Shown in pieces: positions 41,710-50,375 of a stretch of DNA of 64,000 nucleotides. The stretch spans positions 40,701 through 104,700 of the forward strand of contig NZ_MJAJ01000028.1 of NCBI RefSeq assembly GCF_001746365.1, given 5' to 3'. Each line of letters starts with the position of its first letter. Position 1 is the stretch's first letter. The position numbers and the translations under genes are program-made. This DNA comes from Streptomyces sp. LUP30. GTDB taxonomy: Bacteria; Actinomycetota; Actinomycetes; Streptomycetales; Streptomycetaceae. The notes beneath the pieces are model-generated. The model saw only the letters and a list, made by a program, of their open reading frames with translations, ran no database searches and had not been told where the DNA came from.

Positions 41710-43568
41710 GCGCCCGTGGTGAGGCCCGGCACCCGGCCACGAGGGCACCCGTAACGTTCAGCGACGGCGTGACCGATGCGATCCGGGAGCGGCTGTGCAG
41801 TGTCCGACCGGAGCGAGGCGGAGCGCTCCTAGTCTGCGGACGGCTCATCCACCTGTTCGTCGAGGACACTCACGGCCGCTACAGCGCGGCAAGCTGGGAC
41901 ATCTCGGCCCAGCTTTCACAGACCGTCGGGATCCTGGAAAGGGCTGGCCACGGTCGGCTGACGGGGACTGTGCACACTCACCCAGCAGGAGTGCCCGACC
42001 CGTCCCCGACCGACATCCGCAGCACCAAGAAGATGCTGGAGATCAACCCGCATCTCGATCAGATGCTGATCGCGGTGGTCACCTCCGGCTCACCGCGCGC
42101 GCTGGATGTTGATCTCGGCGCAGGCTTCCGGATGTCGTTGCACGTCCTGCGCCGGCACGGCCCCGGCCACGAACTGGAAAGGGTCCCGGGAACAACCGTG
42201 CCGCTGACCGCCGACCTCGCGGCGGCGGGCGTGGAACTGCCCGCCGCCACCGCGGTGCGACGCTGGGTCGCAGGCAAACACGATCCCACGCCGCCCGGTG
42301 ACTCCCTCCCCTCAGTACTCCGTGTCAACCACCGGGCCCGACTCGTGGTGCCCGTCCCCTCCGACCGGGCCGGTGCGCTCCTGATCGACGCCGACTATCC
42401 GGACGTCGGCCCGCTGGCAGTGGCCTGGGAGTCAGCAGGTGACGGTGCAGCACGGCAACTGACACCGCTTCCCTCGCCGTGGGACCCCACAACGCCGACG
42501 GTCTCCCAACTCGCGGCCCTGGCGCGCACCGCAGCAGGACGCCACGTCGACGGCAGCGCCGACCGAGTGTGGCCGCTCGTGGGCAACCTGGCCGACCGGC
42601 ACGTCGTCGTCGCCGGCCTCGGCTCGGTCGGCAGCCGCATTGCGGAGGATCTCGTCCGCTGCGGGATCGGAACCGTGACCGTGATCGACCCCGAGAACGT
42701 CGAGGCACCCAACCTCGCGCGCACCGTCTACACCGCAGCAGACCTCGGCCTGTCGAAGCCGTCTGCGATCGCGCGCCGTCTGCGCGCGATCGACCCCGCG
42801 GTACAGGTGACCGAGCACGTGGAGGCCCTCGGCGCACTCAACCTGGCCGACGTGCTGTCCGGTGCCGATCTGGTGGTCGGTGCCATAGACGACATGGAGG
42901 AGCAGGCACTGCTGTCACACCATGCCTATGCCGCCCGGATACCCATGGTGGCCTGCGCGCTGTACCGTGCTGCAGCCGCGGGTGAGGTGGTGATCAGCGT
43001 GCCTGAGGCCGACACCCCCTGCTGGAACTGCTCGGTGGGTACTGCCACGGCCTCCACAAGCCTGCGCCCGGAGCACGACTATGGCTTGGAGGGACGCCTC
43101 GTAGGCGAAGCAGCCCTCGGGCCGGCGATCCACCTGGTCGCGTGCTGTGCTTCCAGCGCCGCGATCGGCCTACTGGCAGGACCATCCTCCCCCGCGGGAG
43201 AGCCCCTCCGTCGGCTGATTGAGAAGCGCCGGACACTGGGCGTTGTCGCGACCAGCCCACGCTGGGGGTTCTTCCCCGACCTCGTACCCGAGCTCACCCA
43301 ACCGCACCAGCATGCCCCCCAGAGCCTGTGGGCCATACCGGGCCGCGACCCAGATTGCCCCGCGTGCGGAGCGCCCGACAAACGAAAGGAACCACTGACG
43401 GCCGCCGAAGGAGAGGCGCTGGCCGAACTGCTGAACACACTCGACCTCGAGGAAGAGACAGCAGCGGACGCACCCATGACCCTTGAGCCCGCAGAACTGC
43501 CTCACGACGTTCGAACCGAGGAAGAACAGGAGGCAGACAGCGCCGAGCAAACTCGCCGGGCCAGCTGA
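41706..43568 (+). CDS. JAB peptidase-E1 (ThiF) fusion protein
   Basis: A 620-residue fusion. Residues about 20-130 are a JAB/MPN metalloprotease with HTHP-x6-SPTD (H90, H92, S100, D103 and probably E37), the zinc site of deubiquitinase-type isopeptidases. Residues about 295-520 are an E1/ThiF domain: VVVAGLGSVGSRIAEDL, the VIDPENVEAPNLAR acidic/arginine motif, GAIDDMEEQALLS and a CWNC pair near 439-442. A second CxxC near 551-554 (CPACG) completes a zinc site. Such fusions both process and activate ubiquitin-like proteins. It is co-translated with the E2-like repeat protein. No classical ubiquitin-like gene is adjacent. The acidic C-terminus (TLDLEEETAADAPM, then EEEQEADSAEQ) is probably flexible. 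Confidence 0.85.
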   Translation: MSARGEARHPATRAPVTFSDGVTDAIRERLCSVRPERGGALLVCGRLIHLFVEDTHGRYSAASWDISAQLSQTVGILERAGHGRLTGTVHTHPAGVPDPSPTDIRSTKKMLEINPHLDQMLIAVVTSGSPRALDVDLGAGFRMSLHVLRRHGPGHELERVPGTTVPLTADLAAAGVELPAATAVRRWVAGKHDPTPPGDSLPSVLRVNHRARLVVPVPSDRAGALLIDADYPDVGPLAVAWESAGDGAARQLTPLPSPWDPTTPTVSQLAALARTAAGRHVDGSADRVWPLVGNLADRHVVVAGLGSVGSRIAEDLVRCGIGTVTVIDPENVEAPNLARTVYTAADLGLSKPSAIARRLRAIDPAVQVTEHVEALGALNLADVLSGADLVVGAIDDMEEQALLSHHAYAARIPMVACALYRAAAAGEVVISVPEADTPCWNCSVGTATASTSLRPEHDYGLEGRLVGEAALGPAIHLVACCASSAAIGLLAGPSSPAGEPLRRLIEKRRTLGVVATSPRWGFFPDLVPELTQPHQHAPQSLWAIPGRDPDCPACGAPDKRKEPLTAAEGEALAELLNTLDLEEETAADAPMTLEPAELPHDVRTEEEQEADSAEQTRRAS

Positions 43569-43713
43569 ACGGATCATGCCGTACTGGGGCGGCGCTCAGC
43601 GTCGACTCGGTACGGCCACCGAAAGGAGCCGACCGGGCGCCGCGGGCAATCGGCCATGCCGACCCGCGCTGCCCGGCTGGTCGTCGCGTTTTCTTGCCCA
43701 GCGCCTCGGCCGC

Positions 43714-44271
43714 CTACAGCTCGAATTCGAGGTCGAGGACGTCGGTGAGCTTCACTTCGAGGCCGTGGGCGCGGCGGCCGTTGTCGCGGAAGTAGACCTC
43801 GCCCAATGCCTCGGCGGCGATCTGGCGGAGGTCGTCCTCGTCCACGCCGGCTTCTTGGGCTTGGAGGAGGCGGGCGGCGTGGCGGGGCGGCAGGGCGAGG
43901 GTGAGGTGACGCACGCGGGCCTGGTCGGTGCTGCCGGGGGCCGCGGTGTAACCGAACCGGGCATGGACATCGATCATGATGCCGCCGGTCGTGGCCGCAA
44001 TCTGCTTCGCCTTGGCCTTGATCTGCGGCTGCCAACGCACGCGCACTTCGCGTTCGAGGCGCTCGGCGAGTTCCGGCCGGGGCTTTTTGATCTGGTTCTT
44101 CACGTACCGCTCGACGGTGCGCTGACTGATGCCGAGCAGTTCGGCCACGCGCCGGGTGCTGCGCTGGTGCTGCTTGACCAGGTAGCGCATCTGCGCCCCC
44201 GCGGACTTGGGTGCAGGACGCGTGAACGCGCCCTGCACCGCCTTGTCGAGTTCTTCCCCGACCGTGACCAT
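43714..44271 (-). CDS. tpg: Telomere terminal protein Tpg
   Basis: A 185-residue protein matching Streptomyces Tpg, the protein covalently attached to the 5' ends of linear chromosomes and plasmids and used to prime end patching. N-terminal residues carry LVKQHQRSTRRVAELLG and ISQRTVERYVKNQIKKPRPE (helix-turn-helix). The middle VRWQPQIKAKAKQIA and ARFGYTAAPGS precede RHLTLALPPRHAARLLQAQE, and LGEVYFRDNGRRAHGLEVKL closes. The length is that expected for the family. It begins 14 bases after the tap stop, the standard tap-tpg order. It appears intact, in contrast with the fragment at 38.5 kb. Confidence 0.93.
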   Translation of the reverse strand: MVTVGEELDKAVQGAFTRPAPKSAGAQMRYLVKQHQRSTRRVAELLGISQRTVERYVKNQIKKPRPELAERLEREVRVRWQPQIKAKAKQIAATTGGIMIDVHARFGYTAAPGSTDQARVRHLTLALPPRHAARLLQAQEAGVDEDDLRQIAAEALGEVYFRDNGRRAHGLEVKLTDVLDLEFEL

Positions 44272-44285
44272 CGCCTGTAACGCTC

Positions 44286-46550
44286 CTACTCTCCGGTGTC
44301 CTTGGCGGTGACCTCGCCGGTCTTTATATAGCGGGCGAGGTTGGCGACATGGCCGTCTGCGGCGAGCTGTTCGAGGATGTCCGCCCCCCACAGCACGCTC
44401 TGGGTGCCCTCGTGCTTGACCATCCCGGGCGAGACCCCCAGCCGGAAGCTGCCGGGCACGGTCTTGCCGTCGGCGCCGTAGGGCAGGACGCCCAGCGGGC
44501 TGGGGCCGTCGGCCGCGTACACGGCGCAGTCGGAGAGGACCGCGACCGGGTAGCGGCCGGTGGCCGCTGCCAGGTTCAGCATCTTGCGGTGCATGTTGAC
44601 CCGGGCCCGGGAGATGACGGTCGCGCGGATGTCCGGCCGCCAGGTCGGCCGGGCGAGGGCGGGCCAGGCCTGCCCGGGCTTCCATCCGCCGCCGCGCGCC
44701 TTCTCCTGCAGCTTGCCGATGCCGCCCTTGACGGTCATCTTGACGGCGTCCACCACGATCCCCAGCTCCGGATCACGGCTCTTGTAGCCGTCCATGGCCT
44801 CCAGGAACTGGTGTGGGGACAGCTTCTCCGTGACGCCGAGGTCCGCCATGGTGGCGACGTAGGCATCGCGCAGCCGCTTGTACCAGCCGTCCAGGAACCG
44901 GCCGCTCTCCCGGCGCACCCACGCCTCAAGCGGGGCGACGTCGTAACCGAGCTCGACGGCATACACGACCGTCGGCGTGGCGTACCAGGCCGGACCGGTG
45001 GGGCGTTCGCCGGTCGGCGTGAACGGGCTGGGCAGCAGCGCGGCGTCGAGGTCGCGCCACTGCTTGCCGATCTTCACCCGGGACAGGTCGACGTGGGAGA
45101 GGTCAACCAGCCAGGCACCGGGCACCGCCGCATCGAAGACCGGGCGGGTGACATGCACGGGCGGCGACGCCAGACCGACGACCGCGCCGTTGGCGGCCGC
45201 ACCGAAGGCCAGGTTCACGTCCAAGCCGACCAGGTACCGCTGCATGCACTCGGCGTCCGTCAGGTCCCGCGCCCAGTCGTAGGCTTCCTCGAACAGCCTC
45301 TCGCCGGGGCCGCGCACGTGGAAGCGGGGCAGATGGGCCAGGACCGGGTGCCCGTCGGTCGCCTCGCACGGCGCCGGATCCACCGGCTCCGTGCCCAGTG
45401 ACCCGGGCCGGTGCTCGCGATGCCGCCGGCCGTCGGCGTCCGGCTCGCTCGCGCGGGTCGGCGGGCTGAGCGCGGTCATCAGCTGCAGCCCCGTCACGGC
45501 CGTTGAGCCGACCGGCGTCATCACCCGGGCCGCGTACACGCCCAGCACCCGGGCGAGCTCCGCGGGCTGAAGCTGCGCGGCATGGCCCCAGGCACGGCCG
45601 TCCAGGGCACGCCAGGAGGGGATGCACAGCTGCACGCACTGCCTGCGGCTGCCCTGGGCGGGGCGGTAGATCCGCGCCCACGGCCCCAGCCCCCGCTTGG
45701 TCAGCTGCCAGTCGGCGCGCTCCAGCTGCCTGATGACCTTGTGTCCCTCCGCCAGTCGCCCGGCAAGCCGCTCGCTCTCGGACAGGACGGCGGGCAGGCC
45801 GTAGCGCTCGCACGCCGCCTCGGTGAGCACCAGCAGCGGGTCGCCGTCCTTCCCCGAGCCGTGCAGCCTCTCCGACCCCAGCCGCGCCTCGGTGAGCGTC
45901 CACTCCACCAGCGCGGGCAACGACTTGGCGGGCACATCCACCATCAGACCGCCGACGCCGTAGCCCGTCACATTCCGCTCCGTATCGGCGTCGAGGACGA
46001 GCAGCGGACCGTGCGCGTACGCCCCGCCGGGCGCGGAGGTGTTCGCCGGGGCGGCCCTCTTCGCAGCGGGGCGCCGCGGGCCCGGGGCCCGTTCGGCACG
46101 CGGCAGCGACACGGCGGCCGGTGCGCCGACCGCCGCCGGGGCGGTGGCCGGGGGCGTGGCCGGGGGCCCCTCGGTCCCAGGCGCGGCGGCAGTGTCCGGC
46201 GCCGCGGCCGTGGTCTGAGGCCGTGCTGCGGGTGCTGCGGGTGCTGCGGGGGTGACGGCCTGTGCCGCCATGGTGTCCGTGTCCTCCTGCGGGGCGCCGG
46301 TGCTTTCGGGGGCGGGGTAGAGCGTGGCGAGCTGCTTCAGCAAGCGCGCGTACGCCTCCCGCTCCGGCGGCCGGGGCTCGGTCCGGCCCGACTCCCAGCC
46401 GCCGACGGTCGCCCGCCGCACGTCCAGGGCAGCCGCCACCTCGTCCAGGGTGAGCGCGTGAGCCTGGCGCAGCCGCCTGCGCTCCGCCGGCGGCGGCAGT
46501 GGGGACCGGGACGCGACCAGCGCGTCAACCGCGTCGAACAACTCTGACAT
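44286..46550 (-). CDS. tap: Telomere-associated protein Tap
   Basis: A 754-residue protein, close to the usual Tap length of about 740. It opens with an XRE-type helix-turn-helix (RRLRQAHALTLDEVAAALDV, then RRATVGGWESGRTEP), followed by a Pro/Ala-rich linker (about 100-165). The large C-terminal region includes LVLDADTERNVTGYGVGGLM, WARDLTDAECMQRYLVGLD, DLSRVKIGKQWRDLDAALL and LGVLPYGADGKTVPGSFRL. Tap binds telomere 3' overhangs and recruits Tpg for end patching. GGAGGTGTCTCATG gives a clear ribosome-binding site for ATG 46550. Its presence shows the window belongs to a linear replicon. Confidence 0.93.
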   Translation of the reverse strand: MSELFDAVDALVASRSPLPPPAERRRLRQAHALTLDEVAAALDVRRATVGGWESGRTEPRPPEREAYARLLKQLATLYPAPESTGAPQEDTDTMAAQAVTPAAPAAPAARPQTTAAAPDTAAAPGTEGPPATPPATAPAAVGAPAAVSLPRAERAPGPRRPAAKRAAPANTSAPGGAYAHGPLLVLDADTERNVTGYGVGGLMVDVPAKSLPALVEWTLTEARLGSERLHGSGKDGDPLLVLTEAACERYGLPAVLSESERLAGRLAEGHKVIRQLERADWQLTKRGLGPWARIYRPAQGSRRQCVQLCIPSWRALDGRAWGHAAQLQPAELARVLGVYAARVMTPVGSTAVTGLQLMTALSPPTRASEPDADGRRHREHRPGSLGTEPVDPAPCEATDGHPVLAHLPRFHVRGPGERLFEEAYDWARDLTDAECMQRYLVGLDVNLAFGAAANGAVVGLASPPVHVTRPVFDAAVPGAWLVDLSHVDLSRVKIGKQWRDLDAALLPSPFTPTGERPTGPAWYATPTVVYAVELGYDVAPLEAWVRRESGRFLDGWYKRLRDAYVATMADLGVTEKLSPHQFLEAMDGYKSRDPELGIVVDAVKMTVKGGIGKLQEKARGGGWKPGQAWPALARPTWRPDIRATVISRARVNMHRKMLNLAAATGRYPVAVLSDCAVYAADGPSPLGVLPYGADGKTVPGSFRLGVSPGMVKHEGTQSVLWGADILEQLAADGHVANLARYIKTGEVTAKDTGE

Positions 46551-46592
46551 GAGACACCTCCGTCATTCACCCTACCCTGAAACTAACCTATC

Positions 46593-46636
46593 GCGTACTA
46601 AAGGCGTACGAATCGCGTACTTTCAGCGTATGGACG
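46593..46636. promoter_or_regulatory. Four tandem 11-base repeats between tap and ankyrin gene
   Basis: GCGTAC occurs at 46593, 46604 and 46615 and GCGTAT at 46626, each exactly 11 bases apart, with short A/T-rich spacers. The array lies 43 bases upstream of the tap start, inside the 204-base divergent region. It fits a repressor or activator binding array placed on one face of the helix. Confidence 0.7.
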
Positions 46637-46754
46637 GTGTTCGGGGTGCTAAAGTCCGGTTACCGAATCTGGGCTGGGCGTCAGCGGAGAGGGGGCGTTG
46701 TGCGCTCGTGCCGTCGATCCCCGGGTGACGAGCGCGCGAAGCAGAGGGGGAGCG

Positions 46755-47711
46755 GTGGCGGCAGAGGGTGACGGCTGGGCCGGTATGGGCTGGGACTGGA
46801 CGGATGCCGACGACATCCGTCGACGCCTCGCCGCAGGAGCCGATCCGGACAGGTGGAGCGGGGGTAGGCCCCTGCATCGGGCAGCGGTGTTCGGCTCTCC
46901 GGAGGCCGTCGCGGAGCTGGCCCGTCGGGTTGCGGATGTGGATGCGCTGGAGAACGGGGTGACGGCCCTGTGGGAAGCCGTCATGTCCCGGAGGCCGGAG
47001 AACGCACGAGCGCTCGCCGCTGCCGGGGCCGATCCCTGGCGGCTGTCGCTCGGCGGCTGGTCACCGGGGCGGCTGAGCCTGGCCGGACCGACGCCCGAGC
47101 TGTTCCCGGTGCGGGAAGGGGCGACCCTGACCGACACCGAGCGTGCGGCAGCGCAGGAGGCCCATCGGCTCACCACAGCACTGGGCGAGTTCGACTACGA
47201 CGGCACGGGCCTGGCCTGCGTGGCGGGCATCGACGCGGCCGAGGCGGTGCGCCGTCTGCTGGCGACGCCAGTGGACGACGAACTCATCGATGAGCTGCTG
47301 GAGGATCCCTACGGGTACGACATGGACGAGAGCTTGCAGATCATCGGCGTGACGTCCGTGCCGGGCGGCTGCGTGGTCACCCAGCCTTGGGGATACGCAC
47401 CGCAGATGCCGGGCGTCCTGGCCCGGTTGTCCGCCGGCACCCTCTGCTACGGCTTCTACGCCAATCCCAAGAGCGGCAACCAGGGCAGCATCGCACGTCA
47501 TGGAACGATCGAGGGCTCAGACCTGCACCCCGGCGGAGAACCGGACGAGAACGACACCCCCGCGGAGGTACTGGCCTCCTACCTCTACCAGCACAACGCC
47601 GTCGCCTACGCCTGCGCCTTCACAGGACTGCGCCCGGCCGGCAGGCGCGCCGTGACCGGGCCGCCCGATGTGTGGGTCGAACTGCCCCGCCGCGACTACT
47701 GGAGTCACTGA
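46755..47711 (+). CDS. Ankyrin-repeat protein
   Basis: A 318-residue protein. Residues 12-95 contain two to three ankyrin units (DIRRRLAAGADPDRWSGGRP then LHRAAVFGSPEAVAELARR, and GVTALWEAVMSRRPENARAL then AAAGADP). The rest (GTGLACVAGIDAAEAVRRLL, LQIIGVTSVPGGCVVTQPWG, YGFYANPKSGNQGS) is an actinomycete-specific domain of unknown role. GTG 46755 with GAGGGGG upstream is the best start; translation from 46698 lacks such a site. It is 17 bases ahead of the helicase gene, and the pair is frequent near Streptomyces chromosome ends, so a role in terminal DNA maintenance or transfer is likely. Confidence 0.8.
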   Translation: MAAEGDGWAGMGWDWTDADDIRRRLAAGADPDRWSGGRPLHRAAVFGSPEAVAELARRVADVDALENGVTALWEAVMSRRPENARALAAAGADPWRLSLGGWSPGRLSLAGPTPELFPVREGATLTDTERAAAQEAHRLTTALGEFDYDGTGLACVAGIDAAEAVRRLLATPVDDELIDELLEDPYGYDMDESLQIIGVTSVPGGCVVTQPWGYAPQMPGVLARLSAGTLCYGFYANPKSGNQGSIARHGTIEGSDLHPGGEPDENDTPAEVLASYLYQHNAVAYACAFTGLRPAGRRAVTGPPDVWVELPRRDYWSH

Positions 47712-47728
47712 CCCAGAGGAGAGCTGTC

Positions 47729-50167
47729 ATGACTGTGGTGGAACTGCCGAGGCCCGCCCGCCCCGAGCGCGCGCGGCTCTTTCCCGACCAGGCGGAGGCG
47801 GTCAAGGGGCTGGCACGGCATCTGCGGCGCGTGGGAACGCGGGGTCTGTTCGTGTCGGCGACGGGGACCGGCAAGACGCTGGTGTCGATCCGCACAGCGG
47901 ACGAACTCGGCGCGCGGCTGGTGCTGTTCGTGGTCCCCACCCTTGACCTGGCGGCCCAGACGGCCCTGGCGTGGCGCCGGGACGGCCACGGCGAGCACAT
48001 GGTGATCGTCTCCTCCCTCGATGCCGCGGGGCGCGACGATCTGGTCGCGGCCCGCGTCATGTCGACCACTGACCCGCACGCGCTGGGCGGGCTGATGTCG
48101 GTGGTGGGGGAGGGCGAGGACCAGATCCCGGCACTGACGGTGATCTGCACCTACGACTCCCTGAACAAGATCGAGGAAACGCAGAACACGGCCTACGCGG
48201 TGCCGCCGTTCGACCTCGCGGTCATGGACGAGGCACACCGGATCGCCGGCCGCACCGACAAGAAGTGGGCCGCCGTCAACGACGCCAAGCGCATCCGCGC
48301 CGAGCGCCGCCTCTACATGACCGCCACCCCCCGCATCTTCGCCGCCCCGGAACTGGCCGAGTCCGCCGACACCACCCGCCCGCGCCGCCGTCCCCCGGCC
48401 GGCGCGGACGCGGAGGCGCTCGCCAACTCCATGGACAACGAAGCCGTCTACGGCAAGAAGGTCTTCGAGTACCCCCTCGCCCAGGCCATCGAGGACGGCC
48501 GGGCCGCGGACTACCGCATCGTGGTCCCCACCCTCACCGACACCGACCTGCGCCACCGCCTCAACCTGCCCGCCTCCGGCACCACTTCCGGCGGCGACAG
48601 CGGCGAGGAGGCGGACGGCACGCTGCGCACCACCGCCCTGCACCTCGCCGTCCTGCGCGCCATGACCGAACACAGGCTGAAGAAAGTCCTCGTCTACTTC
48701 AACCTCGTCTCCGACGCCCGCCTCTTCGCCCGCGAACTCCCGCACACCCTGCGCCTGCTGACCAAAACCAGCCCCGGCCTCGTTCCCGACATCACCCCGA
48801 AGCTGTTCTTCGCCCACGGCGAGCACACCCCCGCCCAGCGCGCCAGCACCTTCGCGGCCTTCGCCGCCGCCGACTGCGCGATCCTCGCCAACTCCCGCCT
48901 GATCTCCGAAGGCGTCGACATCCCCAGCGTCGACGCGATCGTCTTCGCCGACCCCACCCGCAGCGTCATCCGCTGCGTCCAGGCCCTCGGCCGCGCCCTG
49001 CGCCTGGACGTGTCCGGCAAGACCGCCTCACTGATCGTCCCCGTCTACATCCCGCCCGGCGCCGAAGCTGACAACATCCTCGCCACTGCCTACGAACCCG
49101 TCTGGGCGATCGCCTGCGCGCTGGCCAGCCACGACCACCGCATCCTCGAACGCCTCCCCGACAAGGCCAACCGGCTCCCGCGCGAGACCAGCGACGTCAT
49201 CGAACGCCGCTGGCACTTCGACTTCACCGTCCACCCCGAACGCATCGCCCAGGCGATGGACCTGGTCTCCTTCGACCCGCGCGAGGCGTCCGTCTCCCGC
49301 TCCCGCCGCCTCGGCCTCGCCGCTGCCCGCTCCTACCGCGACGAGTACGGCCACCTCGACGTTCCCCCCGCCTACACCGCCCCCACCGGCTACCGGCTCG
49401 GCACCTTCATCACCACCATGCGCGACGCCCGGACAGCTGGCCGCCTCGAAGCCGACGCTGACTGGATCGCCGAGCTCGACGCGCTCGGCATGATCTGGGA
49501 CAAGCACGACGCCGCCTGGCGCGCCCGCCTGGCCGCGGCCGCCGACTACCACCGCGCCCACGGTCACCTCGCCGCCCCCGCCACCACCCCCGTCGGCGCC
49601 TGGCTCGCCGACCAACGCCACCTCGCCGCCAAGAGCGAACTGGCCACGGCACGCGCAGACGCCCTCACCGCCCTTGCCCCCGACTGGCGCCTGCCGCACG
49701 GAGCGGACTGGCACCGCAAATACCACCTCCTGCGCGCCCACCTTGCCACCGGCGCCGACCCCGCCACCCTCACCCGCGACACCCAGCTCGCCGGCGTGAA
49801 GATCGGCTCCTGGCTGGGTCGCCAGCTCACCACCTGGTCGGCGCTCGCCGACGGCCAGCAGCAGCTGATGACCGCGCTCGGCCTCACCCCGGAGGCCAAC
49901 CCGCTGGCTCCCGCCCGTCGTACCCGCCGAACGTTCGAGGAGACCGTCCAGCTGCTGGAGCTCTTCCTGCACCGCGAGGGCCGTATCCCTGCCGCCCGTG
50001 AGACGGTTCGCGTCGACGGGGACACCGTCAAGCTCGGCGCCTGGCTCGCCAAGGCCCGCACCAAGCACCGCGCCCGTCAGCTCCCCGACCGTCACGTACG
50101 CCTGGTCGCCGCCCTGTTCGAGGGGGACTGGACCGCCGAGGACGCCGTGCCAGCCGTTCTGGTGTAG
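47729..50167 (+). CDS. DEAH helicase with helicase-associated domains
   Basis: An 812-residue SF2 helicase like those encoded close to Streptomyces telomeres (TtrA-like). Walker A SATGTGKTLVSIRTADEL lies near residues 49-66, DEAH in VMDEAHRIAGRTD, motif III YMTATPRIF, and motif VI QALGRALRLD. The C-terminal 300 residues hold helicase-associated (HA) repeats, such as YRDEYGHLDVPPAYTAPTG, YHRAHGHLAAPATTPVGAWL and LFLHREGRIPAARETVRVDG. Such terminal helicases are linked to conjugal transfer or end maintenance of linear replicons. AGAGGA precedes ATG 47729. It is probably co-transcribed with the ankyrin gene. Confidence 0.88.
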   Translation: MTVVELPRPARPERARLFPDQAEAVKGLARHLRRVGTRGLFVSATGTGKTLVSIRTADELGARLVLFVVPTLDLAAQTALAWRRDGHGEHMVIVSSLDAAGRDDLVAARVMSTTDPHALGGLMSVVGEGEDQIPALTVICTYDSLNKIEETQNTAYAVPPFDLAVMDEAHRIAGRTDKKWAAVNDAKRIRAERRLYMTATPRIFAAPELAESADTTRPRRRPPAGADAEALANSMDNEAVYGKKVFEYPLAQAIEDGRAADYRIVVPTLTDTDLRHRLNLPASGTTSGGDSGEEADGTLRTTALHLAVLRAMTEHRLKKVLVYFNLVSDARLFARELPHTLRLLTKTSPGLVPDITPKLFFAHGEHTPAQRASTFAAFAAADCAILANSRLISEGVDIPSVDAIVFADPTRSVIRCVQALGRALRLDVSGKTASLIVPVYIPPGAEADNILATAYEPVWAIACALASHDHRILERLPDKANRLPRETSDVIERRWHFDFTVHPERIAQAMDLVSFDPREASVSRSRRLGLAAARSYRDEYGHLDVPPAYTAPTGYRLGTFITTMRDARTAGRLEADADWIAELDALGMIWDKHDAAWRARLAAAADYHRAHGHLAAPATTPVGAWLADQRHLAAKSELATARADALTALAPDWRLPHGADWHRKYHLLRAHLATGADPATLTRDTQLAGVKIGSWLGRQLTTWSALADGQQQLMTALGLTPEANPLAPARRTRRTFEETVQLLELFLHREGRIPAARETVRVDGDTVKLGAWLAKARTKHRARQLPDRHVRLVAALFEGDWTAEDAVPAVLV

Positions 50168-50375
50168 ACGCCCGCCGGCTCGTATGCGGGGTGGGACTGG
50201 GTGTTTGGACTGCGCGGATGCCGCTGCTGGCCCGCGCGGCAGGCCAGCTCGCGGACCATGAAGGCGATGAGGCATGTCGGAAGCGGGGCTTGACCCCCCG
50301 ATCCACACGATCGGCGTAGGTGCGCCGTGGACAGACGGGGCCCACGGCCTCACCGTGGGCCCCGCCGAACACCGT

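Noticed and set aside
43560..43713. Possible extension of the direct repeat left of both tpg copies
   Set aside because: Comparing 38450-38545 with 43569-43713 shows no sustained similarity beyond the tpg 3' end, so the repeat was limited to the gene.
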